Source of the DNA: Osedax fenrisi
Taxonomy: Eukaryota; Annelida; Polychaeta; Sabellida; Siboglinidae
Assembly: GCA_964019155.1 (NCBI GenBank)
Contig: OZ025245.1
Span: forward strand, 30,349,045-30,413,044
Reading direction: 5' to 3'
DNA length: 64,000 bases
This document shows positions 23,119 through 34,369 of the stretch, piece by piece. The translations under genes were made by a program, and so were the position numbers. Numbering within the stretch: position 1 is the first letter of the stretch; each line of letters starts with the position of its first letter. The notes beneath the pieces were generated by a model. The model worked only from the letters and a program-made list of their open reading frames with translations, was not told the origin of the DNA and ran no database searches.

Positions 23119-23470
23119 CCCCTATTATAAATGATATGTCAAGGATATGTCCTTATATATCTGATAAATTCCATTAATAATTCATACTTTTATCAATAAC
23201 TATTTACCATCGATGCTATTTACAAGCGGATAATTTACTCGCGTATTAATTTACACCCCTCACAAAATATAATTGCGGGCGTTATTATCAGCAGGTATAA
23301 TACATCGTTCATTACATGTCTATTATCCGCTCGAACAACTTCTATACTATGTTAATACGTCATTATGTTATGCAATATTACGTATATATTATAATATTAA
23401 GGTTGCATCACTGCTTTTGAGGCTAAACCAACATAAAGGTTAGCTTTTATATCTGTGAATACTGTATATG
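22978..23470. repeat. Dispersed repeat V, copy 2
   Basis: Reverse-complement partner of 16240-16672, about 6.3 kb away. A (TA)n run at 23079-23115 has expanded inside this copy. CACTGCTTTTGAGGCTAAAC and TTTATCACGAATAACATTAC mark the two ends of the shared part. Confidence 0.75.
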
Positions 23471-24588
23471 ATCTTCATATGCTTGCGTGAGTGCATTCAT
23501 TGCATTGTTAATATCGATTCTACACTTATCTATATATATATAGGTAGGTATATATATACCTATCTTATAGGTATTCATTATAATAATATCAACTAATTGA
23601 GATAATTATAGATATCATATATTATATAATATATTAATATATATATTAATTAATTTTGTAAAATAGTTGATAAAATGGATATTTTAATAGAAGTATTTAT
23701 TTCATTTAAAATATTGTTATTTTATTAATGATCTATAAAATATTCAAATACAAATGATTTAAAATTAAAATATTTATAAATATCATTAAATCAAATCAAA
23801 ATATAATAAATATTTATTTACTACAACAAAATCAAACATGAATGTATGCAATAATTTTGAATACAATTCAGATACTTTTTCAAAAGTTATTTAAATTTTA
23901 TTCTTAACAATATCTACAAAATAATAATATATATTTATTGATTTATATATATACCTATTGATTATTATGATATTTTTTGAGTACACATTTTATTTGCCTA
24001 ACAATTAAAACGTGGATAGGTATGTATAGCTATGTCTGTATTCCTTAGTCAACATTTATTTTCACTTTATTTACATTACCGTATAATTTGTCTATAAACT
24101 GATTTCATTCATTCATTATAATATAAATTATAGATTATGGGATATTTTGTTGTATATGTATAATATAATTTAAATTAAATTATATATAATATTAAGGTTA
24201 ATTAAATTACTAAGATACTAGTAGCCTACTAGTAGTAGGCTAATAATTTAAAATATGTCTTAAATAACGGGGTATAAAAGAGAGTATAGCCCCTGGTATT
24301 ACCTGTGGGGCTGCTCCCCCTATTACGATGTACCATGATCATTTAACATCACATTGTAAAACTAACTACCATGAATGAAATCGTTGATTTATGGCATGCA
24401 TATCTTAATAGGCAAAACAATCATCTAGCATGATAAAGAACACTTATTTAATTCACTATTAAATATATTATACATTTACATAGGAGAATAAAGTTATTTA
24501 CAATTTTAATAATATATAAATTGTATGAAATATGTGAAATAAATGTTATTTAAAAATATGATTACAAATATGCTAAATAAAGTGATAT
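23471..24588. other. AT-rich intergenic DNA
   Basis: No gene seen. Contains an imperfect palindrome around 24222-24244 (TAGCCTACTAGTAGTAGGCTA) and a GC-richer patch at 24270-24335 with AGCCCC / GGGGCT dyad symmetry. Confidence 0.5.
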
Positions 24589-25042
24589 CAAAGTTCGCCA
24601 ATTTTCCAAGGAAAGATATTATAATTACGGGACATTTTGTAATTCTATTTTGTATAAAAAAACCAACAGTGCCACCTATATAGGGTCAATTTTCAGAACT
24701 ATGTTTGTTTATAATGTAAATTCGTATCAAACTATGCTCTTTTAAAATGAAAAATGATATGCTTTAAATTATTATTTGTATTATGAAAACTAAATATTCA
24801 TTACTAATATATAACTAAGCAATAGGATATATTGGTTTTAAATGCTATATACATATCTATATGGTGAGTAAAAGCTATATTATATATTTCAAAAAATTTA
24901 ATAAAGCAATGAAAACATTGTAGTATTCAAATCACAGCAAATTTAATATATTTGTCAATACTGCTGCCTGCAGTGTATGTATGAATACTAATCACATTGT
25001 GTAGATAGTGAGTGTTATATCTTTGATTCGTAAAATATTTGG
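24589..25042 (-). mobile_element. 455-bp MITE family, copy B
   Basis: Reverse-complement copy of the element at 54851-55305 and 11052-11509, more diverged than those two. One end reads CAAAGTTCGCCAATTTTCCA, the other GTGTTATATCTTTGATTCGT then ATTTGG. The flanking hexamers TGATAT and TTATAT differ at one base, consistent with an old 6-bp duplication. Confidence 0.75.
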
Positions 25043-25357
25043 TTATATACTCTATATATTACTCCACTTTTTTACTTGTATGTTACATATATATTTTGAC
25101 AAATAAATATCCATTATTATCTCAAGCTATATTTATTTGATAATTTTTACGTTAATTTATAATATAGGTTAACTCAGTTATTTCTTAAGAATATTTAAAT
25201 ATATTATAATTTATACCTAAATATAATACTTATTTGGAATAATTCAGTAAATAATCGTATTTTGGTTTAGATCAATGTCATTGCATGAGCACCATACATG
25301 TTTATCCTCATGTATTTCATGTAATAAGTAATCCGTTAATATTCTCTTCACAAACAG

Positions 25358-25473
25358 ATGTAAACAATAGACACAGAGAGGATGGAGCTATAGATGGAGC
25401 TCTAGATATAGTCAACAATCAAGTTAGCCCCTATGTATACCTAACCATCGAGTCTGTAATACATGTACAGTGA
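25358..25473 (+). CDS. Candidate terminal exon (unknown protein)
   Basis: A plus-strand stretch after an acceptor-like TCTTCACAAACAG, open to a TGA at 25471-25473. It includes NNRHREDGAIDGALDIVNNQ. It is GC-richer than its flanks and has two leading bases of a split codon. No domain recognised. Confidence 0.3.
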
Positions 25474-25733
25474 AGGATATCAGTATTACTGCGCTATATA
25501 GAGTTTTAGATTACAACTTATGATCATCATAAGAATCATCATTCTCACCACCATTAACTTCATCATCATCTTCATTGGCATAGTATTTTATATATTAAAT
25601 AAAGTGTACAAATTTGTTATAGAATTTATTAACATTATATATGAATAATGTAGTAAATAATAGATTAATTGCGAGTAGAGATATATTCAAGCTATATTCA
25701 AGCTATACATACACAGTAGCCGTAGCTGTTTAC

Positions 25734-25779
25734 CTAGGCAGCACCTCACAGTTGTAAACATCACTTACCCACAGATAAC
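25734..25779 (-). CDS. Candidate 46-bp exon (unknown protein)
   Basis: A minus-strand exon between a strong acceptor (CCCTTTGTTTTGCAG) and a GTAAAC donor. It encodes YLWVSDVYNCEVLP. The plus-strand sequence at 25711-25770 partly resembles 29167-29240, where the minus strand reads EDVYTACELRR, so the two may be related exons. Confidence 0.4.
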
Positions 25780-26024
25780 CTGCAAAACAAAGGGAGCTAA
25801 ACCACGCAGTATACATATCAAATGCATCATAACTTGCTGACAGATCAAGGACTATCGGGTTAGCCCCTCCCACTTCTAGTATGACCTCTATTAACCTATT
25901 TCTCTAACATCAGTGTTACCCGTTGTCAATCTTATAATATTTACATTCTAAATAATGAAGTTGTAATCCTATCTTCTCTGACGATGACATTGTATATTTT
26001 ATTGTACTTTAGCCTACGATGCAC

Positions 26025-26141
26025 TACATATCCCTATACATTACATAGTTTTAATACATCTTATTAGAATAAGAAAAGCGCGGGATATTTTATATTAAAA
26101 TGATAATAGTTCAGGATATATTTGTTAGTATAATATCTCAT

Positions 26142-26177
<36 letters not shown>

Positions 26178-26345
26178 GTGTATGTATAGAGTTAACGCCC
26201 AATAACTCGCTCTTTTTAAAAGTGAAGCTAACTTGGCTTTTTAACTACGTAGATACACATATGAATAATTCAATATCTTCTAAAAACGCGCTATTTCAGA
26301 CATATTTTATCTGTTCCATCTAGTCTGAGTATGCTGGAGTAGACT
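26025..26345. repeat. Dispersed repeat W, copy 2
   Basis: Reverse-complement partner of 12640-12965. The shared part includes TACATTACATAGTTTTAATA and GTAGATACACATATGAAT, again with an internal (CA)n/(TA)n run at 26141-26177. Confidence 0.7.
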
Positions 26346-27127
26346 GTATATACGTATATCGTCGCAGGTCTCATCGCGTACCTCTGCAATGTAAACCGTT
26401 ACCACGGTAACACACACTTTAACACAGTGAACCTGTATCACGACACCACGCACTGTATCGCCTATACCGATAGATATATCTAATAACGTGTATGACCAAT
26501 AACTGTCTTATTCCTTATACACAACAAATAGTCGGTTGATATAAATAGATGTTCTATTATGTAAAGGTAATGCCAATGATTTGAAAAAATGTATTTGGTC
26601 ATGCTTATTTATTTATCGATTGAAATTCTAACGGAATAGACATATTTACTAAAATATGCCTCGTCTAAATGAAAGTACTGACAAATTCACTCTAGATATA
26701 GATATTTAAACTAAGCATTTTACTGAAAATATTGTTAGTTCATTATGTTCAATCATGTACCTATTCTATAAACAATTTGAAAACATATTCTATACATAAT
26801 TTTTAGAAACTTATATATAACAAACAGTAATATTAGCGTTTTATTCTTATTTATTATTTAGAAAATACAAGTAAAATTGATATATGTATGTAACAGCTGG
26901 AGTAGTAGGGCCCAAATACAAGAAGCCTGTAGAGAGTTTTAATATTTATTGTAAGTAATAACCTGCGGAATAGTAAACATTAGATCTATACTCCTTGCTT
27001 CACTATATAACACAGTACCTTCCCTTATACTAATAAACCCTTGAACCTTGAATTTCTGTGTTATTAATACATATATTGTCACGTGACGAACAGCCCCTAT
27101 CACTCGAAGTAACGGCCTGGCTGAACC

Positions 27128-27696
27128 GTGCACAGCCTGAAGGACATCTCGAAGAAGTCCGACAACTTCCAGATGTCGCTACTTCTACTACGATCTACAC
27201 CAGTAATTGGATGGACACGAAGCCCCGCTGAACTGCTCTACGGTCACAAGTTAGCAAACCCTTTGCCCGTTACCTACCCCGTAGACCCGTCCCACAAGAA
27301 TACATCGTCGTCTAATGTGTGAACCGCTCGACACTACGATAAGAACAAGTCTCACCGATACCTGTCCGACATAGAGCCCCTCACTAACGTTCACTACCGC
27401 GACCATGTATCCAATACGTGGAAGCCAGCTGTAGTAACATCGCAACGAGAGAAGCTTCGGAGACTAAGATATCTTCACCAACGATGGTTCTACCCTCAGG
27501 AGAAATCATAGAGATATCCGCCCCACTACCCCGTCCAAGCGATGTAGTACCAACACACCTATATGCACCCACGCATCACCCCGAGCATCATGTCCTACCA
27601 GCTACTCCGTTGACACTCGGTCTGGAACTAGATAACCAGACCTCACCAACTATAACACTGCGTCTATCTAATTGTAACGCACCGCTCATCTTATAA
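27128..27696 (+). pseudogene. Ty3/gypsy integrase C-terminal remnant
   Basis: 27128-27322 contains LLLLRSTPVIGWTRSPAELL then YGHKLANPLP. This is the RSTP...SPAELL-G signature after the integrase core of K02A2.6-like Ty3/gypsy elements. A frameshift follows; the next frame has YRDHVSNTWKPAVVTSQRE, and a further shift leads to the 27418-27696 frame with PTMVLPSGEII and a proline-rich end. That order (W-P...V, then a TPDG-like motif) is usual for such integrase tails. At least two frame changes and the missing core mean it is dead. Confidence 0.75.
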
Positions 27697-27726
27697 ACGT
27701 GTAGCCTTTTGTATTACAAAGGGGGA

Positions 27727-27982
27727 TGTTATATGTCTACATATATCTATGTATTGACACATATATATATATATATATACGAGGTTCTTATGTAATAGTA
27801 TTCAACATACCATATCGACATGTAACAACCTTGTTATTGCGAGCTATAAACCCTGACATGTTCAGAGCAGGAATATATCCACCACACGCACCACCATTGG
27901 CTGTGAGCTTCCCCATAAGCCAGCCTCTAAGTGTATATATCAATGCCACAATACTTGCTCGTTCCTACACGTTAACATAACA
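27727..27982 (+). repeat. Putative 3' LTR, 256 bp
   Basis: It starts TGTTATATG right after a purine-rich tract and ends CATAACA. A TATA-like GCTATAAACC is at about 27842-27851, and a (TA)n run lies near 27763-27779. No polyadenylation signal is clear, so it may be truncated. Confidence 0.5.
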
Positions 27983-28267
27983 ATAAGTACTATATTCGCA
28001 TGCCTTTTAAACTATCACTATCTTTTAATATGATTGCAATTATTACATTTAAGTGATTTTCTTTTTTTAGGTTATTTATATAACATTTAAATTTAATAAA
28101 GTAATCATTAAAGAAAGTTTTAATGACAATTTAATTTGTTTTAAAATAAAAGAAAATGAAAATCATAAAAATGTTTTAATATCCCTTTACACAATAGTAT
28201 GTCATAAATATCGGCATATTCACATGCATGATTATCAGTGGTAATTAATGCTTAACTTAATCACCAG

Positions 28268-28344
28268 GTGGACTGCGATAAGCAGGCACATGCAGACTTC
28301 GCTAACGTCACCCGTCACTATTGCGAAGTGCTACCAGGAGATAT
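28268..28344 (+). CDS. Internal exon of an unknown gene
   Basis: A 77-base exon with textbook signals: acceptor ACTTAATCACCAG, donor GTAAGT. It reads VDCDKQAHADFANVTRHYCE then VLPGD and ends two bases into a codon. It has about 55% GC in a 25% background. The VDCD start recalls the second strand of thioredoxin-like folds but the rest does not follow that pattern, so I make no assignment. Flanking exons were not identified. Confidence 0.6.
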
Positions 28345-29167
28345 GTAAGTCACTGTTGTAGGTGTGCTTGTCAGTATGTGTAGCATAGGTATAGAATAGT
28401 ATAGAATGTTTATTGAAATTATAATAGCTATCGTATCTTTTAGTTTCGTCAGTTTCATTATTTTCATAACTAGTGAAATTAAGACGGCAGTCGTATTAGT
28501 CGACCTCTTAGTCATCAGATAAATATACAGATTAACTCAGTATCACTTGATACATCCTATAGGGGCAAATACATTAGCATGGTATCACTAGATATGCACT
28601 GATTATGGCAAACAGATTTACACCCGCATGCTGTAGGTTTGATATCTATGATTGTTTAACTTAATATCATAGATAATACTATATACACATATTATTAAAA
28701 AGACAATCATTTCTATTTACTATAAAATAGTTTAGTCTTAATTATTTATTGATTTTTGAGGTTCAGATGATTGTGATTATTTGTATTATGCAATACATTT
28801 CTGAATGAACAAATTATAAATAATATATTATTATGTCAATTTATTAACTTTAGATTCATTGAAATTGATATGTAAATATTAGATTACTTATGGTATTATT
28901 ATCTTAGTTATAAAATGCAAATATAGAATATATTAATAATTACTTTAATAATTGTATTTGTCATTATAGTGGATATATATTACTTATATAAGAACTATAC
29001 TAAAATCTGCATATATTATTATGTATTTAGTAAATATAATATTGGTAAATGTATTCATTAAATAAAAAGGTATTTTTTAGGTGTGATATTAAAATAGAAT
29101 ATCACGAGTTTGGACGAGTCCATTAGTGCGGGGGTGTAATATCAATATAATAACAACACCCCTATCA

Positions 29168-29330
29168 CAAACACAGGCTATACATACACAGGTGGCATCA
29201 GATCACCTCGCCTGAGCTCACAAGCAGTGTAAACATCTTCTGGAGCAACGATGAGGAGAACAACTTCCTAGCTAAATGTCTCATTAGTACCACCAGCACC
29301 ACCACCAGTATCAACCAGTGCCTTTAGTAT
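29168..29330. other. GC-rich exon candidate, strand ambiguous
   Basis: About 160 bp of clearly higher GC. The plus strand reads WHQITSPELTSSVNIFWSND then EENNFLAKCL after CATACACAG, to a stop near 29322. Frames are also open on the minus strand (EDVYTACELRR with a GTGATC donor). Part of it resembles 25711-25770. Conservation cannot decide the strand here. Confidence 0.4.
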
Positions 29331-29894
29331 GCCATCAATATATATTGCCATTAGTTAATTACCATCATTATTATCAGCAGCCAGTCTTTATTTCTAATCT
29401 ATCAACTAAATATGAAACAAAATAACAGTATTTTAAAATTTTATTTCTTGTCATTTTTCCTATTATTTATTTCCGAGCACCATTATTTCACATGCGTATT
29501 AGTGCGATATCAATAGATAATAACATCTTCATTATCAACCAGTGCATTATTTCATACAAGTACACTATCATTATGTGCTAATCTCATTAGGTAGTTCTTG
29601 AGGTCCGGTGTTAAGGTGCGTTCACACCAACAATTTCCGCAGGAAATTTCCGGTGGAAATGGGTATAGAGGAAATTTCTAATGGAAATAGGTGTGAACGA
29701 CTCAATTTCCGATGGAATTTCCGACGGAAATTCCATCGGAAATGAAATTCAACATGTTGAATTTATTTGTGAATTTCCGATGGAAATGATAATCATTCGG
29801 TATTTTATACTTGAATAAACTTTGACATAATTTATTATTTAAATTTGTATTTGTTATTTTAAAATTATTATATACATTTTATTTTATTTACATT

Positions 29895-30040
29895 ATGGAT
29901 ACATTATTACATAACATAATAAGTAAATATAGAGATAATAAATGTTTATGGGATACATATAGTATAGACTATCGTAAAATAACAAAAGAACCTCAGTTAT
30001 GGATACTATAGCAGGAGAATTGAATTTAAATGGTTTGTTA
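29895..30040 (+). pseudogene. MADF/Myb-like DNA-binding protein remnant of Harbinger
   Basis: From ATG at 29895 the frame reads HNIISKYRDNKCLWDTYS, then DYRKITKEPQLW. After a one-base frame change it continues DTIAGELNL. The LI-x-Y/R...LWD...YR...W-IA-EL pattern is that of MADF domains, which Harbinger elements often encode as a second protein that binds the ends and brings in the transposase. A possible C-terminal piece lies at 31564-31664 (RIMKCQQELQEVVIQYI, then a TGA). The gap between holds AT-rich and microsatellite DNA. Confidence 0.65.
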
Positions 30041-31831
30041 TTTTTAAATATTTACAATATATTATTAAATATAAAATTGAATATTATATTGAATATATAT
30101 TATATTATAACATATATTTATAATAATTATTCATTACTAATATATTTAGTTTAGGGAATATATTTACTATATAAAATCGTAAATATTATAAATATATTTT
30201 AAAATAAATTATATTTAAAATAATATACAATAACGAAACCTATTATGATAGTACTATTAACTAATGGTATATACCAGTATACGAAGTAAATACCGTATAC
30301 ATAATGTATGTACCTAATTACTACTATGATATTTATATTAAATACTGGTATATATAATTATTATATAGGTACGTGAAAATGGCGTACGACATACGTCGAC
30401 CGAGTCGAGTTTTGTAAGACTGTTATCAATAATTTATGCAATGGTACTATTATTATAATATGAAAAGAATATTTCATATATTGATATATAAATTATATAT
30501 TATATAATATGTATAGATTCAATACTTGATAATGAAATACACTAGATAAATAATAGAGTTGGGAACGGTTTTCAAAATGTTACCAGCAAATTAGGCGGGC
30601 GGCGAGCTATAAATAGTTTTATAAGTTATAAATAGAGTATATGTTTATATTCAGTGAATATTATTCACATATCAATGCATGCACTGTATGAATCATACAT
30701 TGTACACTAATATTGATAACATGATAATGATTATATACCCATGATGATATATAATATATATTTATTTTTGTATATGATTATATTATGTATTATTATACTT
30801 GTGATGTATAAATATAATATATATATATATATATATATATTTATGTGTATGTGTATGTGTTTATGTGTGTATGTGTCATCGATATAAAGAAAGTGGATAA
30901 GCAATTGAATGTAGTGTATGGCACTATCCGCTACGAGCGCTGCAGTCGAAACCCACTATCTGGCCCACTACTTTTTATTTATAATAATATGTATTTATCA
31001 TATTTATATTGATAATCACTACCAATTTTAATGTACTATCTATACTAAAAATAAAATTATATATTTAAAATACATAATATCAACATTCCTCGTAATTTTG
31101 TGTATTTAAATTGAAGATATAATACTATTTTATTGATTTTATTGATATTTATAATTTAAATCCATTGTTATAGATAGAAGTCACTTAAATCTATTTCGAC
31201 GAAAAGACTACTGTTTTGATATTTGACATATATAATATGACTAATATCCAATCAAAATCACTGATACCATTTTGTAAATTTATCGATAAAAGTGTCATTC
31301 ATGTGTCTATCTTTTACATGCATTGCGTGCGTCAATTGCTTATCCACTTTCTTTATATCGATGGTATGTGTATGTGTATGTGTGTGTATGTGTGTGTGAG
31401 TGTGTGTGTGTTTATATATGTATGTGATTCCCTATATATATATATATATATATATATAAATGTTAGATCACTATTTAATTCATCAATGCAGATTTAATAT
31501 ATATATATATATATATATATAAATAATGTTCATCGTTTATTTATATCATTTATTTAAAATTAATAGGATTAGAAACTAGAATACGAATCATGAAATGTCA
31601 GCAAGAATTACAAGAAGTTGTAATACAATATATAAATACAATACCTAGAGAAACAAGAAAATGAAAATAAATAAAATTGTATATATTTTACATGTATATA
31701 TATATATATATATATATTATTGTAATGTATAGGATATATATGTAATGTATACCTACAAATATAATGAGGTAATACAAATATATATGTTAATAAAAGTGTT
31801 ATAAAATTAAAAACAATTATACTTTTTCTAA

Positions 31832-32130
31832 CTACAAAACAACCACGCCTTCATTTGAATACAATTCATTAACTTCATCGCGAATCTCTCTTGCGTTACC
31901 CATACTTTCATTACAACTGAAAGAAGATAATTTGTTCATTTCTAGTCTACATTATATTCTATATTATTATTTCTTTCATTCGGTATTGTTAATTTATTGT
32001 GTAAAAAATGATCCTGACATCTTAAATGTTCTTCTCTGAATCCATCCCATTACTCCATATCGATCTTTCAGAAAACTATACTCCAAATGCATATACAGAC
32101 AATCCTAGGATTGACCATTGAACATATATA
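31832..32130 (-). pseudogene. Possible Harbinger transposase C-terminus
   Basis: 31916-31832 reads CNESMGNAREIRDEVNELYS then NEGVVVL and TAG, resembling the A-x-x-IRD...Y...G end of Harbinger nucleases. It follows a TTATCTTCTTTCAG acceptor-like site. Upstream on the same strand are GFREEHLRCQDHFL and, in another frame, RYGVMGWIQRRTFK, so frames are broken. The catalytic DDE region is not present. Inferred mainly from position inside the TTA-flanked element and from the short motif. Confidence 0.5.
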
Positions 32131-32508
32131 TATATATATATATATATGTATTTTTAAACACCATCATTTAACCCTAAAGTACCTATAACTCCATAATGAA
32201 TACAAATATATGTTTACTAAAATATTGATAAAACTCTTATCATATGATTATCACATTATTATCATATTCAATATATAAGTATATTAAGTATATTAGTATT
32301 ATTAGTAGTATTATTAACAAGTATATTAGCCCCCTAGTATTTAATCCCATGTATCATATTTCGTGTTATCACATTATTATGGTATATTGGAATTTCCATC
32401 AGAAATTTCCAGCGGAAATTTAATATTCAGTGTGAACGGACGCAAGAAATTTCCAGCGGAAATTTCCATCAGAAATTTCCAGCAGATTTTGGTGTGAACG
32501 CACCTTTA

Positions 32509-34369
32509 CATTCGTGGCATTACATGTAAAAGATAGGGAGTTAAGGTATCCACTAGAATACCCATGCAGAACATTCAGATACAAGTGTACACAATTAATA
32601 TGTGTATTACATAGTTAACATTGATATCTATTACTATTTGGCCTTATGATTTTCATATATCAAATATAAATTAATAAAAAGTAGATCTAATAAATTAAAA
32701 AAAATAATAAAACATATATTTAATGCCTAGTTTGAAACATAATTGTATCTATAAATAATCGACAATTGTATTACATTATCAAATAGCCTAACATTGTATT
32801 AGCTATATATTAGGTATATACTCTGACAATGTTATAAAGATTCATTAAAGGGAACAAAAGCTATTGGCTTTTAGATAAGACTGGAAAAGAATGGAAAATA
32901 ATTCCTTAGATATAAACTTCTAAAGTATTATTTATATTGTACTAACTTATAAATATGGTTATACTAAAAAGAGGATAAATTTTGTGATTGTATATGCAAT
33001 AAGAATATGTTTATTTACTATGTAGATAACATTTATATCTATTACTATTACTATTACATTATTATTATAACTATTACACTAATATGCTAAGCTCTTATAG
33101 TAAGTAGGCTAATACAAAGTTAATTTAGTAAATGTTTACTGATAAAATATATATGTTATGGTATGTTTATAATGCATATTTGAGGCACTCATTTTACCTT
33201 TGAATAAGTAGGTGACATCATTTTAAAGAAAAATAAATATATTTGCATATTTTAATAAAATAATGTTGTTATAACGAATACAAATGAATATAACACTGGC
33301 TTTTTAAACTCTCTTTATTTCATACCTGCATTCATATGCATTATCATTATAACCTATTGTACACATTCTGTGATCAAATTCTCTATCATTATATCATGAT
33401 TTCATTAGTTATTCATTAGTCTTTATTTCACCTACTTATTCATTCGATAACATTATATCTCCATATCATTATTAGTACCACTATTATTAGTTGGTGCCAT
33501 TATTTCACATTCATATAATCACATGAATCATCATTATGCCATATCATCTTATTATTCAACAGGCTTTATGTTGCCATTTTCATTCCTATGTTCATGCCTA
33601 TGTGAGCGCCTATATGCATGCCTATGTGAGCGCGCTATCAAGTGATGTAGTCACATCATTAGTTATTACATTAATGAGACAGTATTTTCCTGTGTTTACC
33701 TGCATCACTATCATTCTAGTCATTCATTCACCTCATCAATTCACAGTCATCATTATATCACCCGCTTGCTCTCTATCAACATGCATGTGATCATCAATAT
33801 AATATTATATAGTGACCTAAAGGAAATATTTACCTTATTAAGAATCTGATAGAATATGTATAATAAATCCAATGCAATATATGTATTTACTTGAATTTTT
33901 CTGCTTTTATATACCAATTAAAATGTATCATTACTATTCTATATTATTCAACCATATCATTAATATCATTTGATCTATGAAAATGACTGGCTACTTTTAG
34001 AAGTATTATCAGGATTTATTGAGGCCATTACCAGGCATGCCTATCTAGATAATTCCCCTTACCACTTTTACAGGTGAAACTATTACAACATATATTCGAA
34101 CACTTGAACTTAAATAATGGTTAAATAACATTATATATAGTAATCCCTTCTAATGCATATTTAATGAAACTTTATTTTCCGCATGATTTTATTATATTGC
34201 ATATTTGTCCAGGAATAAAAATTTGAATTTGATATAAAAATCAGTAAGAAAACTCGTTTTAAATCAATACTTTCAATATGATTATATTTTTAATTCATAA
34301 TATAATCTAATATAATTTAATTTCTAATATACATTATATTGGTTGTATATAGTAATATACACAATATAC
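32509..34369. other. AT-rich DNA with a CATTAT-type degenerate repeat
   Basis: 33330-33800 is full of CATTAT/CATTAG words, a diverged simple repeat. A near-duplicated CATGCCTATGTGAGCGC occurs at 33594-33610 and 33618-33634. The open frame over it is a by-product. No supported gene. Confidence 0.5.

Larger units (their letters stand above)
26935..27982 (+). mobile_element. Ty3/gypsy-type LTR retrotransposon, internally deleted
   Basis: A collapsed element. 26935-27082 resembles the end of an LTR: a TATATAA-type box near 27005, AATAAA near 27033, then GTGACGAACAG. This is followed almost directly by the integrase tail (27128-27696), a purine-rich AAAGGGGGA tract at 27718-27726, and a sequence starting TGTTATATG at 27727 and ending CATAACA at 27982, as LTR termini should. 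Gag, protease, RT, RNase H and the integrase core are missing. The two LTR-like pieces share no obvious sequence, so they would be different parts of an LTR or come from different elements. Confidence 0.6.
29614..32505. mobile_element. PIF/Harbinger DNA transposon, 2.9 kb, decayed
   Basis: Terminal inverted repeats AGGTGCGTTCACACCAACAA at the left and, read inward from the right, AGGTGCGTTCACACCAAAAT. Each is flanked by TTA (29611-29613, 32506-32508), the 3-bp TWA duplication of PIF/Harbinger. Subterminal regions repeat GGAAATTTCC-like words many times. Inside are a plus-strand MADF/Myb-like remnant and a minus-strand reading resembling the end of a Harbinger transposase, matching the two-gene layout of this superfamily. 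Microsatellites and a 32-bp inverted repeat pair (30877-30908, 31332-31363) occupy the middle. Confidence 0.85.
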
